Shown: positions 34,814 through 47,373, counted from the stretch's first letter. The stretch is DNA of 64,000 nucleotides from Thunnus maccoyii (GCF_910596095.1 NC_056548.1:11805151-11869150); one strand, 5' to 3'. Numbers and translations: made by a program. Notes: a model not told the origin generated them from the sequence alone.

Positions 34814-37800
34814 TCAGGTGCAGCTTGTATGCATCAGCTCGCCGTGCAGGTTACAGGCAAACTGTGGCTCTGCAAGGTCTCGCTGACAAACCTTACAGAC
34901 CTGCCCCTTGTCCACTCTGACCTTTGTTTTTGACGCCTGCATCTAAAAAGGTGGAGAGTGAAAGGGTAACAGGGTTCAGGAAAAAACAGACAAGAATACA
35001 CTCAGTGTTCACTGCAGTAAAAATGTGAAATATGTCATTAAACTCACCCAAATGACCTTGTGCCTCAGGAGCTCCGCCTGGGCCAGAGCTTGTTGCAGCC
35101 TCCTCGTCTGCCTCTGATGGAAGGTCTCCCTCAGGAATCTAACCAGGAACTGGGAGACCAGTTGAACAGACCAGGATTCAGGCAGGAGATGGATGACCTT
35201 CTCTGCAGCAAAGACCTGAGGGTTGTTGTTGAGCAGATCCACAGCAGCGCTGGTGAGATCCTCGGAGCTCAGGTAAATTTTGAGCAGGGTGAGCAGCAGG
35301 GCCTCCCTGAACTGTGTGTCCTGGCCCTGGGCGGCCTTGCAGCAGTAGGCCTCTGCAGCCTGGGGGTCTTTCCCCTGGTGAACAAGCACCTGCAGGGACT
35401 GAGAGTGTTCACCAGTCCTACCGAGGAGAATTGCTTTCTCTATGTGCAGGGTTGTTGGTTTAACTCGCTCTGTGGTGAAAAGAAAACAAGTCTTATACTG
35501 TAATTTGTTGATAATTAAGTCATGATTTACTTTTTCATAAGGCATCCACACACCATATACAGTTGAGATGTCATAGAATTTCGAGTCCCATAGCAGCTGC
35601 TGCAACTTCCCTCTGGTCACCCGCAGATCTGACTTTGTTTCCTCTTCCTCTTGCAGTGTCTGAGTAACATATGCTAGGGCCAGACGGTTGTGATGTCTCT
35701 CCTCCTGTGGGCAAATTACACCAATCATGTCTTGGTGCATTTAATAAAGGAGTCAGGCTATCAGATTAGGTGGCTGCTGTACCTACCTCACTGTTCAAGT
35801 TGTGAATTAGGAACTCAAGATACAAAAGCTGTGCCAAGGGATACTTCTCCAAGAGATCAAGGACATCTTGTGTCACAAAATGATCATCTGGTGGACGCTT
35901 GGTGAAAATCTGCACACCTGTCTTTTTCAGATAAAGGACAACTGTTATTGGTAATTTGATGATGGAGTTGATAATCAAAAATTGCCCATAAGTGAGGCAA
36001 TTTAGTTAATATAGTGGAAGGCTTATTGCAGACTGTTTATATCTGTAACGCATTGTTGTATTGTGCAACTCTGCCCTCTGCAGTTAAGCTGAGAGCATGA
36101 AAAATTAACAGGCACCTCTTGGTTTCTGTGCAGAGTCCAGTCTGCAAATGTCCACACAACATCTTTGTCTTTCAGCTGACTGAGAGTCCACACGATGTGT
36201 CCATAGACATCAGAGCAGGAGGGGTCTTTGTGGAAACCATCTGCAATCTTTATCCATGTCTGGGGGAATAAAACAGGCTAAAATACACAACATCTCTATA
36301 TGTAGTTGGATATACACGTGTGAAGGGGGAAATTATACCTTTATTGCATCGATTTGCTTTCCATGACTTTGATAAAGTGAACCTAATGCAAAAAATCTGT
36401 AAATAAAACAGCAAATAGTCCATCAAAAAGTGCAAATTATAACAAATATCATTATGTCAAATGCTGAATTGGAGCCTCTCAAGAGTAATTTGTCATGAAT
36501 CATTTTCACACAAAGTATATTACCAGATTTGTAGGTGTGATTGCCTATATATTGCTTATTACAAATGCAACACATTATTTTTTTATTTTTTTACCTGTTG
36601 TGTTGCTCCAGAACAGGAATACAGTAGTCCAGGCTGCAAGCATTGGGAAATAACACAAGCTGCTGCAGATTTTCACTGTCTGTCTGTTCTGTGTACAGCC
36701 TCAGGAGGGCGCAGTCGACCTCTTTACTGCACTTCAGGCTTTGCTCCATCCCCCGGACTGCTCTGAGAAAATCTCCCAGGAAGGCCAGGTAATGATGAAA
36801 TGTGTTTCTGTCCTCTTGCCAGAGCACCTGGAGATCCCTGCTCTTGTTCGTTTGATCAAGCTGGGATTGAAAGTCCTCACTGACACAAGACTCCATGTTA
36901 GGGTAGAGGCGGATGATTTCTCTGGGGTCCAGCTCACCTTTACTGTTCAAATGGGTAATGCGTATTGATCTGTGTTAAACTTCAGTGTACAAGACAGAAG
37001 AAAAGACACACTATTCACAAAATTCACATACTATTACTGCGCTGTCTGCTTGGATTTATTTAGCGTGGTTTGAATTTGGAATGACATGAAAGGGGGGGTT
37101 TTACTCTCACATGAATAGATCCCTGGCTTCGGAAAAACCCTCCTGGTAAAAATGAGCAAATCCAGCCAGGCAAGTGATGGCCTTCTGCAGCTCCTGCCAG
37201 TAAAGAATATTCTCTTACACCAGGCACACATGGCATTAACATATTTAATGCAACAATATGTGAACTGAAATTGTTGAGGCAGAAGACTGTTCGAGTATCC
37301 TTAAATCTGTTACACTTCACGAGATTCAGAAAACAAATATCCAAACAAATTATAAGAAATTAACTAATTCACTCATCAGTGCATTAATTCTAACATCATG
37401 ACCTTTAACCTGTAACCTGAGATTACACTAAATCTCAGACAACATCTGCTGTCCTCAATTGCATTCATCCAACTGGAATACACCTAGAATAGCAGCTCAC
37501 AATAATGTAGTCAGTCTGCACCTCGACATTTAATATGTTCTATAGCAATAAATATTAAATCGCAGGAAACAGGTTGAAAAAAGTAGGTAAATTAGCTTTA
37601 GCTACAGCTAACTGCGGTTTGGTTTTTCACTCTTCCTGCCAATTTTGCAGGATGTTTTTTTTCACACATTTCTATGGCATAATAATTCTTATATGGTAAT
37701 TAAGTTATCCTAACTAAACTTTGACCAAATATATTACTAATATTTGCCTTTGCCTGGCAGAATAATTAGGCTGAAGGAGAAATAAATGTTTCTGTCATTT

Positions 37801-39338
37801 AGTTATCCTCAGAAATTTAGTTTTGAAACCCTTGAGAAGAAAAAAGTATTTGTTTGAAGAGATAGATTTCAGAGCAGGGACACATTTGCTTCCGGCTGTG
37901 TGTCCATAAATTGAATTTCACCTTGTATGCGTCAAGTGGATGATGGCTTTGAACTCTGTCCAACAGCAATAAGGCCTCCTCGACCCTTTCGTGCCCTACA
38001 AGTGTCTGGATCTGTTCTTCCAATGGCACCAGACGCAGGCTGAAAATGCCTCTCTCTGTGAACACTAACACACCATCTGAGGGGAGATTTGTTTTTTAGA
38101 TTTTCAGAAACACTCAGTGTGTAGAAACAGTTTGTGCAAGAATGACTGAATCAGTGCAAACTGAGACAAACAAGGCTACGTCCTCTAAAACAAAACCACA
38201 ATTTGGCAGTTTATTGGTCTACAATCTGCCAGGATTAAGCGATGAATTGATGTTGCGCGGTTTACCTGATGTGGAGAGCAGACCCTTCGCTCCGCTGAGA
38301 CCCACAGTCTGTTTGTGCTGCTGATCTAACATGCTGTAGACAGACAACACTTGGGGCTGTAGGGTTAGGATGTAAGGGAAACATACTCCGGCTGCCAGCA
38401 CCTCCTGAGGCCACTGCAGGGGAGGGCGCTGGCATATCCCGGTCTTCATCACAAACATGCCTGAGGGATAAGGATAGAAAAATGATATCTTGGCAAAACA
38501 AATATCCTCTGGCTAGATTGATATATGGAGGAGCAATATGAGATGATTAACTATATAGCTGCCTTGGAAAGGAAGCATATAATGACACATTTAGATGTCT
38601 GTACTTGCAGCCTGTAGAACTTATGCCACAAACATATTGGCAGCTCTTACCCAAAGATTCAGGCCCATTCAGGAGGAATTCCCCTTGCCCCACTGAGGTA
38701 ACAATGACATGCTGCCTGCTGTGATTGTGAGGAAAGAGCTCCTCACTGCTCCCAGTCTTTATATCACACAGGAGGTACTTGTCAGTAGTAGCTACACACA
38801 GAGTTGTGCCATCTATTGCCAAGGCCACAGGATCCTGAAAGAGAGGGACTTCCTTCACGATCTCCCACCTGTCCACGCCCACTAGGTGGATCCTTATCAC
38901 CTTCCTGCGGCTCGAGGAAGTCACCATCTCCACACATGCAGACTGAGCTGTGAGCGTTGAGTGGCATACCTCAAACAAAGAAACATGCTGGATCTTCTTC
39001 AGACTTGGAACAGGCTCTAAGGAGAACATGTTGAGGGCAGTAACGCTCCGGTCCCACAGGACCAGCAGATGATTGAAAAGTGCGACTGCCCTCAGTTGGG
39101 CTACTGGGTTGCTTGAGCCTAGTTTTCTTGTCCTACCTTCCCTGGTTTTGCTCTGGTCAGGCCTCATGTCTCCATTTGTGCTACTGGGAAGAATGAGGTG
39201 CTGCACTGTTGCATCTTTGGTCCCTATATACACATTTCGGTCATAGCACTCAAGGCAGTGGATGCTGGATTTGTCCTTTTCTTTAGAAGCTGCTTGCTTT
39301 TCATAGACATCTATTTGTGTGAAGGCTTTAAAAGCCAT
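34814..39338 (-). CDS. tgfbrap1: TGF-beta receptor-associated protein 1-like (VPS39/TRAP1 family), 11 coding exons, 835 aa
   Basis: Exons on the minus strand are 38651-39338, 38266-38460, 37922-38076, 37111-37193, 36595-36942, 36339-36396, 36116-36259, 35787-35921, 35554-35704, 35048-35469 and 34814-34942. All junctions use GT-AG and keep frame, giving 835 residues (human TGFBRAP1 860). The N-terminal half is a citron-homology (CNH) beta-propeller domain, with YSMLDQQHKQT matching the human protein. An alpha-solenoid of clathrin-type repeats follows, including GVQIFTKRP and ESWSVQL. The C-terminal zinc-binding motif has CxxC at 809/812 and HxxC at 831/834. In the family this protein is the VPS3-like CORVET subunit that tethers early endosomes through Rab5, and it was first found binding TGF-beta receptors. 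Its place beside fhl5 rather than fhl2 suggests a duplication paralogue. A paralogue suffix cannot be assigned. Confidence 0.93.
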
Positions 39339-40270
39339 TGTAGAAATGTCCGATTTTGGTTCTGCAGCTCAAGTCTGGTGTTACTCAAGTAATGGCTCAC
39401 TAGCAAGCAAAGAGGAAGTTATTTAGTAGTAGTACTTTTCACTGTAAAAAAATTCCTTGCAAGAAGGTATCTGCCTAAATCATAGCTATAGACCCTCTTC
39501 TGTGAAATCTATGAAATAAGACGTCCCTACCTCGGTTCTGTGCCTCTTTGATTCCTCCACAAGTCTGTGGAGTGTAAAGTAGTTACAACTCCCCATGTGA
39601 CTATATCCTGACAGGAAATCTGTCAGCATTTTATGCCACTCATCCTGCCATGTGAGGACACTTGCACAACTCATCCAGCAGCCTCACCAAGAGAACTCTT
39701 TTACAAGTATCAAAACAATAGGTATGGTGCAGAAGACGGATATTTTGAGGTGCCCACAGTTACGGTCACTTGTGCTCTTGGCTCCTGCATGGGCCAAAGT
39801 GTGGCTTTGGTCAGTGGATAATGGAGAAGTAGACGAGCAAGTGATCTGTTGATCAAACCATGTATGGTCGTCCTTAGTTTGTTTACAATGTGAATGAGCT
39901 GGGTGTGATGAGGTCAAGAGGCAACATAAACACACTAGGGGTTTGTTTTATAGCATGATTGCTTTAAGGGTGACTGAGAGGGTATAGTACAGTCATAAAA
40001 AAGAGCTGCTTTTCAAACCTCAGCTATATTTGTCACACTGAACTTTGTGTCTGCTCTCCTCACAAGGGAATTTTATATGAACTTCAGACTCCTCTTCTGG
40101 TTGGAGCAGAATAAGGCATATTAGGATGAGCAAAAGCAGGCCTTGAATGAGGTAATATGCACATTCATTTTAGCAAGATCTTTATTGGAGCAACCTTTAG
40201 TGTGTACAGTATTTCATGTGAGAAGCATGAATCATGCACCATTTCTTGTTTCTTCAGCGTGAATACATGT
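39339..40270. other. Short spacer between tgfbrap1 and fhl5
   Basis: This is the upstream side of tgfbrap1 and should contain its promoter and any 5' UTR exon. In sense direction 'gagctgcag' lies shortly before the ATG and could be a splice acceptor, so a non-coding first exon may lie within this interval. No TATA box is clear and no other gene is seen. Confidence 0.4.
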
Positions 40271-41032
40271 TTTATTTAGGCAAACATAACCAGTATAGAT
40301 GCATTCAGGAGAAATGTAAAGAGAGTTAAACTTGTATTAGAGGGAAATGTGTTGAAGGGCTGATTAGTTTTGTAATTGATTACTCTGCTGATTATTTTTA
40401 TATAAAATGTCAGAAAATAGAGGAAAATACCCATTTTAATTTCCCAGCTCCAAAAGTGACATCTTCTACTTGTGTGTTTAATCAGTCCAAAATCCAAAGA
40501 TATTCAGATTACTGTCATATAAGACAAAAAGAAAAGTATAAAATCCTAACTCCTGAGAAGCTGGAGCTAACGAATGTTCACAATTTTGCTTGATGATGAA
40601 TCGATCATCAAAATAGTTGTAGATTCATTTTGTCAGTCGACTGATTCATTGAATAATTGTTTTAACTCTAATATGTTTGCAACATTATTTTATCATCAGC
40701 AAAAAATATATTATGCAAAAAGCCATAAAGAAAAAAAACAACAAAGAAATCATTCATCGACAATGACACATATGTTGCCCTAACTCAGATACATGATTTA
40801 TCTTTATGGAAACATCACAGGTTTTGTATGTGTGTGTGTGTGCGTGTGTGTGTGTGTGAGCAGTGTGAGAAAAGTAATGGTCATTTATAACACCAAAATA
40901 AGCATTTGACATTCAGAGATTGTTTATACATCAGCCATGATGAGAAAAAATATTCATGAATCCACAATATCAGTATCAGAATATGAGCTCTTGATGTCAT
41001 GAGGATTAAGCTGTGACCGCTTGGTGGACAGG
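40271..41032 (-). promoter_or_regulatory. fhl5: fhl5 3' UTR region with (TG)n run and candidate poly(A) signal
   Basis: After the stop at 41033-41035 the minus strand has no coding potential. An AATAAA (plus-strand TTTATT) at 40271-40276 may end the transcript. A TG-rich microsatellite lies at 40829-40858. The 3' end could also lie nearer the stop codon with a variant signal. Confidence 0.35.
40829..40858. repeat. (TG)n microsatellite, one interruption
   Basis: Alternating TG occupies about 30 bp, interrupted once by a C ('tgtgcgtgtg'). It lies in the probable 3' UTR of fhl5. Confidence 0.9.
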
Positions 41033-44000
41033 TCACTTCTCTCTCCCGCAGTCGGTGCACAAGATGTTGTCGCGCTGGGTGAGGAAGCCACGTCCTACCA
41101 GCGACATAGCGCACTGCATGCAGCTGAAACACTCACTGTGCCACTGGCGCTCCTCAAAGGAAATGTACTTTGCCCCCGCCAGACCTGAACACATCAAAGA
41201 TCCATTTATTAACATAATGTGCAGGTTAATGTGGGATCTTCACCTTGTTTGTCTGACTGTTACTACATAAATGCAAATAAAAGCATTAAACATGTCAAAA
41301 TGAATGAAAGTATGAGGGCAGCCAGTGACTCACTGGTGATAGGCTTTGTGCAGCCCACACACTTCTTTGCATACAGGTTGCTGAAGCATTCAAGGCAGTA
41401 GGGGTAGTTCTCCCTGGAGGTAAAGCGCTGACCCGACAGCTGCTTTCTGCAGCCGATGCATAGGAAACACTCGCGGTGCCAGGGCTTGTCTTGGTAGGTT
41501 ACTCCACCTGTTGAGATGGCCTAGAGGTAACAGAAACCCAGACAAGAGTGAAATAAAATACAAACATAAACATTCCTCTGTCTATGCATCCCTTTTTTTA
41601 CTCTGCCACAGTGTGAGTAATATTAAAAATACCAGTCAGGGGGATTTACTGCAGCAGTCAATACATATACAATAGTCAGCTGTAACCCTACCTTCTTACA
41701 AGCACAGCACTGGTAGGAAAACTGCTTCTCAAAGCAGGACACACAGAAGTAGCCAGCATCTTTGGGGATGAAGGACTTGGTTCCTATTGGCTGCTGGCAG
41801 CGGTGGCACAGGAAACAGGTCTCATGCCAGCTGTTCCCCTTGTATTCCATTTTGCGAGAACCTGGCACAGGGGACGAGAGCAGCTTAGTCAGCATATGGT
41901 ACCTTTATGACAGAAACACTGCGGCCCAAAATAGTCCTGTTTTATCTATAGGGAGAGGACAAAGTGATCTTAATAATCTTGGAAAGAATTTAGGGAAAGT
42001 GAGATATTGCATTGCTGTCTAGTGTTTTATATTTTAGAATTATGTTATATAGCTATGAGTGTTAGGCTTCTTTTCAGCATATATAACAATTAATTACATA
42101 ATTAGGGCCTGAGCACGAAAGTGCCAGGGGCCCAACGGGTTTGGGTTTGTGTGTGGACAAATGGCTCGAGTGTGCCCCCTAGAAAATTTCAACTTTAAAG
42201 CCCCCACCTTCATATTTGACATAGATGTAAAAAAATCTGGTAGGCAGATGTACCGTCTCCAGACTTTAAGACTAGGAGCCATACCCTAAATCCATCAGGA
42301 AGTCCGCGATTTTGAATCTACTTTGCATTTTTTTCGTAAAGTGAAGCCATTGACAGGCGTTGTACTTTAAGAAACTCCTCCTAGAGATTTAACTTGAACG
42401 ACTCCAAATTTGGTTGGTGAGATCTAAAGACCTTTGCTATGCCAAATTGCGAAGCTTTTTAGTTTTCATGGAATACCCTTGGCGTGCCGTGAGGGCGAAT
42501 TTTGCCCAAAACATGTTTGGGGCATTAAACAGGAAGTTGTTGTAATTCGGCTGTGTCCAATCTGCCCCAGATTTCTCACATTTGATAAGGGTCCAGGCTT
42601 GAACACATTGACATGCTCATATTGAGTAATAGTCATACCACCACATGGCAACAGGAAGTCAGCCTCATGTGTGGTCTACACATGATATACAGCAACATGA
42701 CATATAATTAGTGGGTGTCCTTTAGCGTCACATAGTGGACACAGGAAGTGATAGTTATCTCCTACATGCAATGTCCAGTATTCATGAAAATGTATATCCA
42801 TGCCAGTTGCCATCTGGTAAATATATTGCTGCATTAAAATGTCACTTATGTAGTATTGCCAATGTGCAACAGGAAGTGAGGCCTAAATGACACATAGTTC
42901 ATCAAATGTATACACAGTTTCTAATAAGTCATCTCCAACACCACATACTGCACACCAGAAATAATATTTTACCCATTAACAAAGTGTGACGTGCCGTAAT
43001 ATCGTGCATCCCTAGTTAATCTAAATGTCAAAAGTTCTTTCAAATAATAGTTGTGTGAAATTATTGATGTATTAACATGAAAACAGTGTTTAAAGGTTGT
43101 AGCTGCTCAAAGTGAAGATTAGACCTTTACTGTCACGGATTTTACAGCAATGAATTTTATTATTGCTGTTGAGTGAAAAAATGTCCAACCATGGAGATTA
43201 CCCTTATATTTTTCCCATTGTCACATTTCACTTTGTGGCAACTCAAAATTTCAATGTCAAATCTCCCACCTTTAATTTTGACGTAGATTTATGAAATCTG
43301 GTAGGCAAATGTACCATCTCTACACAAAAAGCCTCTTGGAGCCATACCCTAATTCCAACAGGAAGTCACATTTCACTTTGTGGCAACTCAAAAGTCGTAG
43401 TTAAAATGGTGCAATTGCATCACATCAAACATCTGGTGTGACAATAATTCTTAACAGAAAACTCACAAGCCCATATGTACATTGAAATAGTTATTGGTCT
43501 CTGTGATTGTTTGTCCTGTGCATATGTGTCTTGAGACAATTATTCATACCCACAACCACTTTCACATCTCATGCTGAGATAGAATGCCACAGTGGTTGTG
43601 GTTTGAAAAATGTAGGACGGTTAAAGTGTGAAAAACATGCATGTCACCTCAAATCACTGACTTCACCTTGCAGTGAGAAACTTATGACTGTCCTCAGTGT
43701 CTGCATATACAGTATATTGGCTGAGGACTTTTTATTCCTTTTTCAATGATGACATATTTGTTAGTTTTCTTTGTAATGAAATTTACATGGTGTGGTCTGC
43801 ACATGACATACAGTAAAATGACATATAATTAGTGGATGTTCTCTAGCGCCACATAGTGGACCCAAGAAGCGATAGTTATCTCCTAAATGCAATGTCCAAT
43901 ATTCATGTAAATGTATATTCATGTCAGTTGCTCTCTGGCAAATGTATTGCTGCATTAAAATGTCACTTATATAGTATTGCCTACGTGCAACAGGAATTGA

Positions 44001-47000
44001 GGCCTAAATGATACGTAGTTCATCAAATTATACACATTTTCTAATAAGTCATATCCAGCACCATGTACTGCACACCAGAAATAATATTTTACCCATTGAA
44101 ACAGTTTCTGATAATTCTGAAACTTAAGAGCTGTGTAAATAGAGTACAGTACTTTTTTTTTACCACAGTGGTTGTGGTTTGAAAAATGTAGTATGGTTAA
44201 AGCGTGAGAAACGTGAAGCGTGACTTCACCTTGCAGTGAGAAACTTATGACTGTCCTCAGTGTCTGCATATACAGTATATTTTACCCACTGAAACAGTTT
44301 CCTATTATCCTGAAAATTAAGAGCTGTGTAAATAGATCTACAGTAGCGGTACCACAACTGCTGCTCCCTCCAAGATGACTAAAGTGCGAGGGCCCGTTCA
44401 TCACTGCTTGCAGTTTTAGTTATTATATTATATATATAAACTTCTTGTTTTTGATAACAGAATCTCACCAGAAGATCGATGTATAAGCTGTTCTGAAGCT
44501 TTTGATCGTATCATACAAAATTTTCAAATTGAAAGTTAATTAAATCTCAATTTTTAAGACAACCTGGAGAAGTCCCTAAAGTACTCAGAAAACGTCATCT
44601 GCGTATGTGTGATAAGAAACCTTAAAGTTTTGAATAATTTCAGCTAATGGGAGCTTGTAGAGATTAAATAACAGTGGTCCAAGAATCGACCCTTGCGGCA
44701 CTCTAAATGTTGTTGGGAAACGCTCTGATGTATAGCTACCAATAGATACAAAATAGTCTCTGTCTTGAAGGCAGGACTTGATCAAATTCAGAACCATGTT
44801 AGAGAGACCAAGCCAGTGTTTAAGTCTGTCTATTAATATACTGTGATCAACTGCATCAAATGCAGCAGTAAGGCCTAATAACACAAGGACGGAAAGGAAG
44901 AGACTTCACTGGGATCAATGCTGAGATTAATGTCATTCTGAACTTTGATATGAGCAGTCTCGGTACTGTAGTGGGGCCTAAATCCAGACTGGAAAATGTC
45001 AAGGTAGTTATTTACTGCCAGAAAGTTATTAAAGACAACTTTCTCAATAATTTTACTGATAACTGGCAGCTTTGATATGGGCCTTTAGTTGTTCAGTACC
45101 GATGCATCCAGATTACCGCAGTTTTCAGGGATTTGGGGAACCCCTAAAAGCAGTGAACTGTTGACTATTTGTAATTCATCTTTTGCCAGGCAAATACAAA
45201 CCTTTTTTTTCATTTTTACTAGATTAGTTCTGGTTGGTTGCTTAGGCGTGTTGTTTATATTAAGTGAGGAAGCACTGATAGTTTGCCTAATTTTTCAAAT
45301 TTTTTCTGTGAAAAAAGAGGCAAAGTCATTACACAACTTTGTAGAATGGAATTCAGGAGGCATTTTAGGAGGAGTTTATCCACAGTGGCAAACAGTCTGC
45401 ATGCATTATTATTCTCTGAATTAATTATCAGAGATAAGTAAGATTGTCTTTCAGCTCTACTGGGTAATTGTGGAGACTCTCTTTGTAGAGATCATAGTGA
45501 ATTTGGAGTTAAGTTTTTTGCCATTTACGCTCTGCTTTTCGACACACTCTTTTTTGAAGTTTGGCCTGTGGGGTGTTCCTCCACGGTGCCTTTTGCTTAT
45601 CAGAGGTGACTTTAATTCTAACTGGTGCAATTTCATCAGTGACATTTAAGATTTTGGAATTAAAATGGTCCAGAAGTTCATCCACTGACATTGACAGAGA
45701 GGAGGGTATCATGGAGATTGCCTGAGAAAATGCTACGTTACCGTATCCATTGATAAATGGTTTTTTGACTGTTTCAGACCTAGTGCATGTGTCCACTATG
45801 ACAGTCATATGAAACTAAACCATAGGAATGGTCCAGTAAACCAGCATCAAGGACCATGACAGTGGAAATATTAAGACATTTGGAGATAACCAGGTCCTTT
45901 GTTGTGAATGGGCTCTTTTACATGCTGACAGAGTCCAAAGCATTCTTGTCATTTGGATTATCAACGTGAATATTAAAATCACCAGTAATAATTACACAGT
46001 CAAAGTCAGTAACAATAATGGTAAGCCAAGTCATCAAAAATGTAGTGGAATATTTCGGTGGCCTATAGATATTTAATAGAACAGTTTTAGCACTGCTATT
46101 TAATATAACAGAGAGATATTCAAAGGACTTAGATGTACTAAATGATGTCTGTTTACACAAGAAAATATCTTTGAATATAACGGCTACTCCACCTCCTCTT
46201 CTTCCTCCTCTAACTACATCCAGAAAGTTAAAGTTAGGGGGTGAGGACTCAATAAGAGCTGCTGCTCTGTTGTTTTCATCCAACCATATTTCAATTAGAA
46301 ACATAACATCAAGTTTATGATTTGTAATAAAATAATTAATCAAAAAGGATTTGCCTGTCAGAGGCAGGCATGTATTACATTACATATGTGATCAAGATAA
46401 ATATGACAGTGTATCAGCAAATAGATATTAGGTGATATTGTCAAGCCCTATTCATCATCATTATCATCCTCGCAGCGTATACCTGGCATGATGGTTTTCT
46501 TGCAGGTGGTACACTTGGAGGAGTAATCAAGGGCGTAGCACTCCGTGCAGAGCAACTGATCGTCCTTGGCTGCAAAGGCCTTTTCCACCAGAGAGCGGCT
46601 ACACTTGGCACACTTGAAGCACTGCTCATGCCAATGGCGATCCTTATAGGACAGGTCCTGTCAACATTTAGGACAGTATTTATTGCACTTGTGGGCATAA
46701 TAGTGTGTACAACATGCATGGATAGAAGCATGCAAGAATAACTCCAGTAGAAATAATGAGTACATATCCATTACATACATAAACATAACATTTTTTTTTC
46801 AAACATTACTGACTTCAAAACTATTACTCACAGAGCATCACTGTTGCTTCCTTACCTTGCAGTTACAGCCAATTGATGAAGAGCAGCCCTCACAGCAGTT
46901 CGCGAACAGGTTTTCATAGCACTTAGTGCAATACTGCGTGTCCTCTTTCATTATGTACTTCTTCCCCAGCAGGGAGTCTTTGCAGTAATGGCAGTTGAAA

Positions 47001-47017
47001 TGCTCGCTGCTGGACAT
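41033..47017 (-). CDS. fhl5: Four and a half LIM domains protein, FHL5 (FHL2-like), 281 aa
   Basis: Five coding exons on the minus strand: 46856-47017, 46483-46657, 41692-41861, 41334-41520 and 41033-41184. All use GT-AG junctions and stay in frame. The protein is an N-terminal half LIM (about residues 9-33) plus four LIM domains (about 42-94, 103-155, 164-214, 223-276). Each has the CxxC, WHxxC and CxxC zinc ligands, for example KDRHWHEQCF and ERQWHSECF. FHL proteins have no catalytic domain; they scaffold transcription factors and sarcomeric or focal-adhesion partners, and FHL5 (ACT) coactivates CREM/CREB. By sequence alone it resembles human FHL2 at least as much as FHL5 (TKSFIPKD, AKYISFEERQWH). 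The call to fhl5 rests on the neighbours fut9 and manea, which flank FHL5 in human. fhl2 cannot be excluded without a tree. Confidence 0.9.
42105..44430 (-). repeat. Large composite interspersed repeat in the fhl5 intron, with internal duplications
   Basis: The block starts with 'ttagggcctgagcacgaaag' and ends with 'gggcccgttcatcactgctt' plus 'gcagttttagttattat', a pair of ends I recall from a common fish repeat. Inside, a segment of about 280 bp at 42690-42975 recurs at 43800-44095, a segment of about 150 bp at 43565-43720 recurs at 44160-44280, and 'gaaacagtttc...gagctgtgtaaatag' occurs twice (44098 and 44288). It has no intact coding frame. The transposon class is not determined, and the strand is by convention only. 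Confidence 0.6.
44580..46345 (-). mobile_element. Decayed L2/CR1-type LINE ORF2 (endonuclease and reverse transcriptase)
   Basis: Open blocks on the minus strand read in LINE order. At 46343-45918 lies an apurinic endonuclease domain, with FLIEIWL near the start and VIITGDFNIHVD near the end. At 45808-45509 lies a linker with APWRNTPQAKL. At 44884-44585 lies reverse transcriptase, with AFDAVDHSIL, PQGSILGPLLFNLY and the catalytic YADD. Frames are interrupted and the 3' end after YADD is lost, so it is inactive. It lies in the same orientation as the host gene, inside the intron between the second and third coding exons of fhl5. Confidence 0.85.
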
Positions 47018-47340
47018 TGTTGTTTGCTTTTCTTAGCTGCAGGTCAAAGAGAGCAGGAGGAGGAAAACTGGACAATAAAGAAGAATAGAAGAGAGAAAAA
47101 TGCCCTCTAATAGTCCAGGCAATCTCTTCCCTTTCTCATCAACCACGTTAAGAGGCCACACAATTTTTTTCCCCTTCTCTATAAAGAATCTGGGAAAAAA
47201 GCAGTGTCGTATTAAAGAAGCAAAAAGTCTCTCTACCTCAGTTGATATGTCGCGAAGATGAGGCTGAGCTGGGGGCTGCACAGAGCGAGCGGTCCAGGCA
47301 CAGTGATGGGGCCGGGATGAAAAGGGGTGAGGCATGGATT
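47018..47340 (-). other. fhl5: fhl5 5' UTR exon and first intron
   Basis: The first coding exon begins at 47036 after an acceptor ...GACCTGCAG, 19 bases before the ATG. An upstream non-coding exon ending at 47237 is predicted from the donor GTAGAG (47236-47231). It would start near 47340, just downstream of a TATA-like element. This fits the usual FHL gene layout with non-coding first exons. Confidence 0.55.
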
Positions 47341-47365
47341 AGGGTATCCACTGGGGGGGCTCTTC

Positions 47366-47373
47366 TATAAATA
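47366..47373 (-). promoter_or_regulatory. fhl5: TATA-like element of fhl5
   Basis: The minus strand reads TATTTATA here, about 30 bases upstream of the predicted first exon. It is a single candidate; no other core-promoter motif was confirmed. Confidence 0.45.

Noticed and set aside
35060-35503. A 147-codon plus-strand frame over the tgfbrap1-like gene
   Set aside because: Antisense to a large true exon (35048-35469) with correct splice sites and family match.
47033-47335. A 100-codon minus-strand frame overlapping the fhl5 5' end
   Set aside because: It crosses a predicted exon-intron boundary and has no family match; most of it is the fhl5 5' UTR and first intron.
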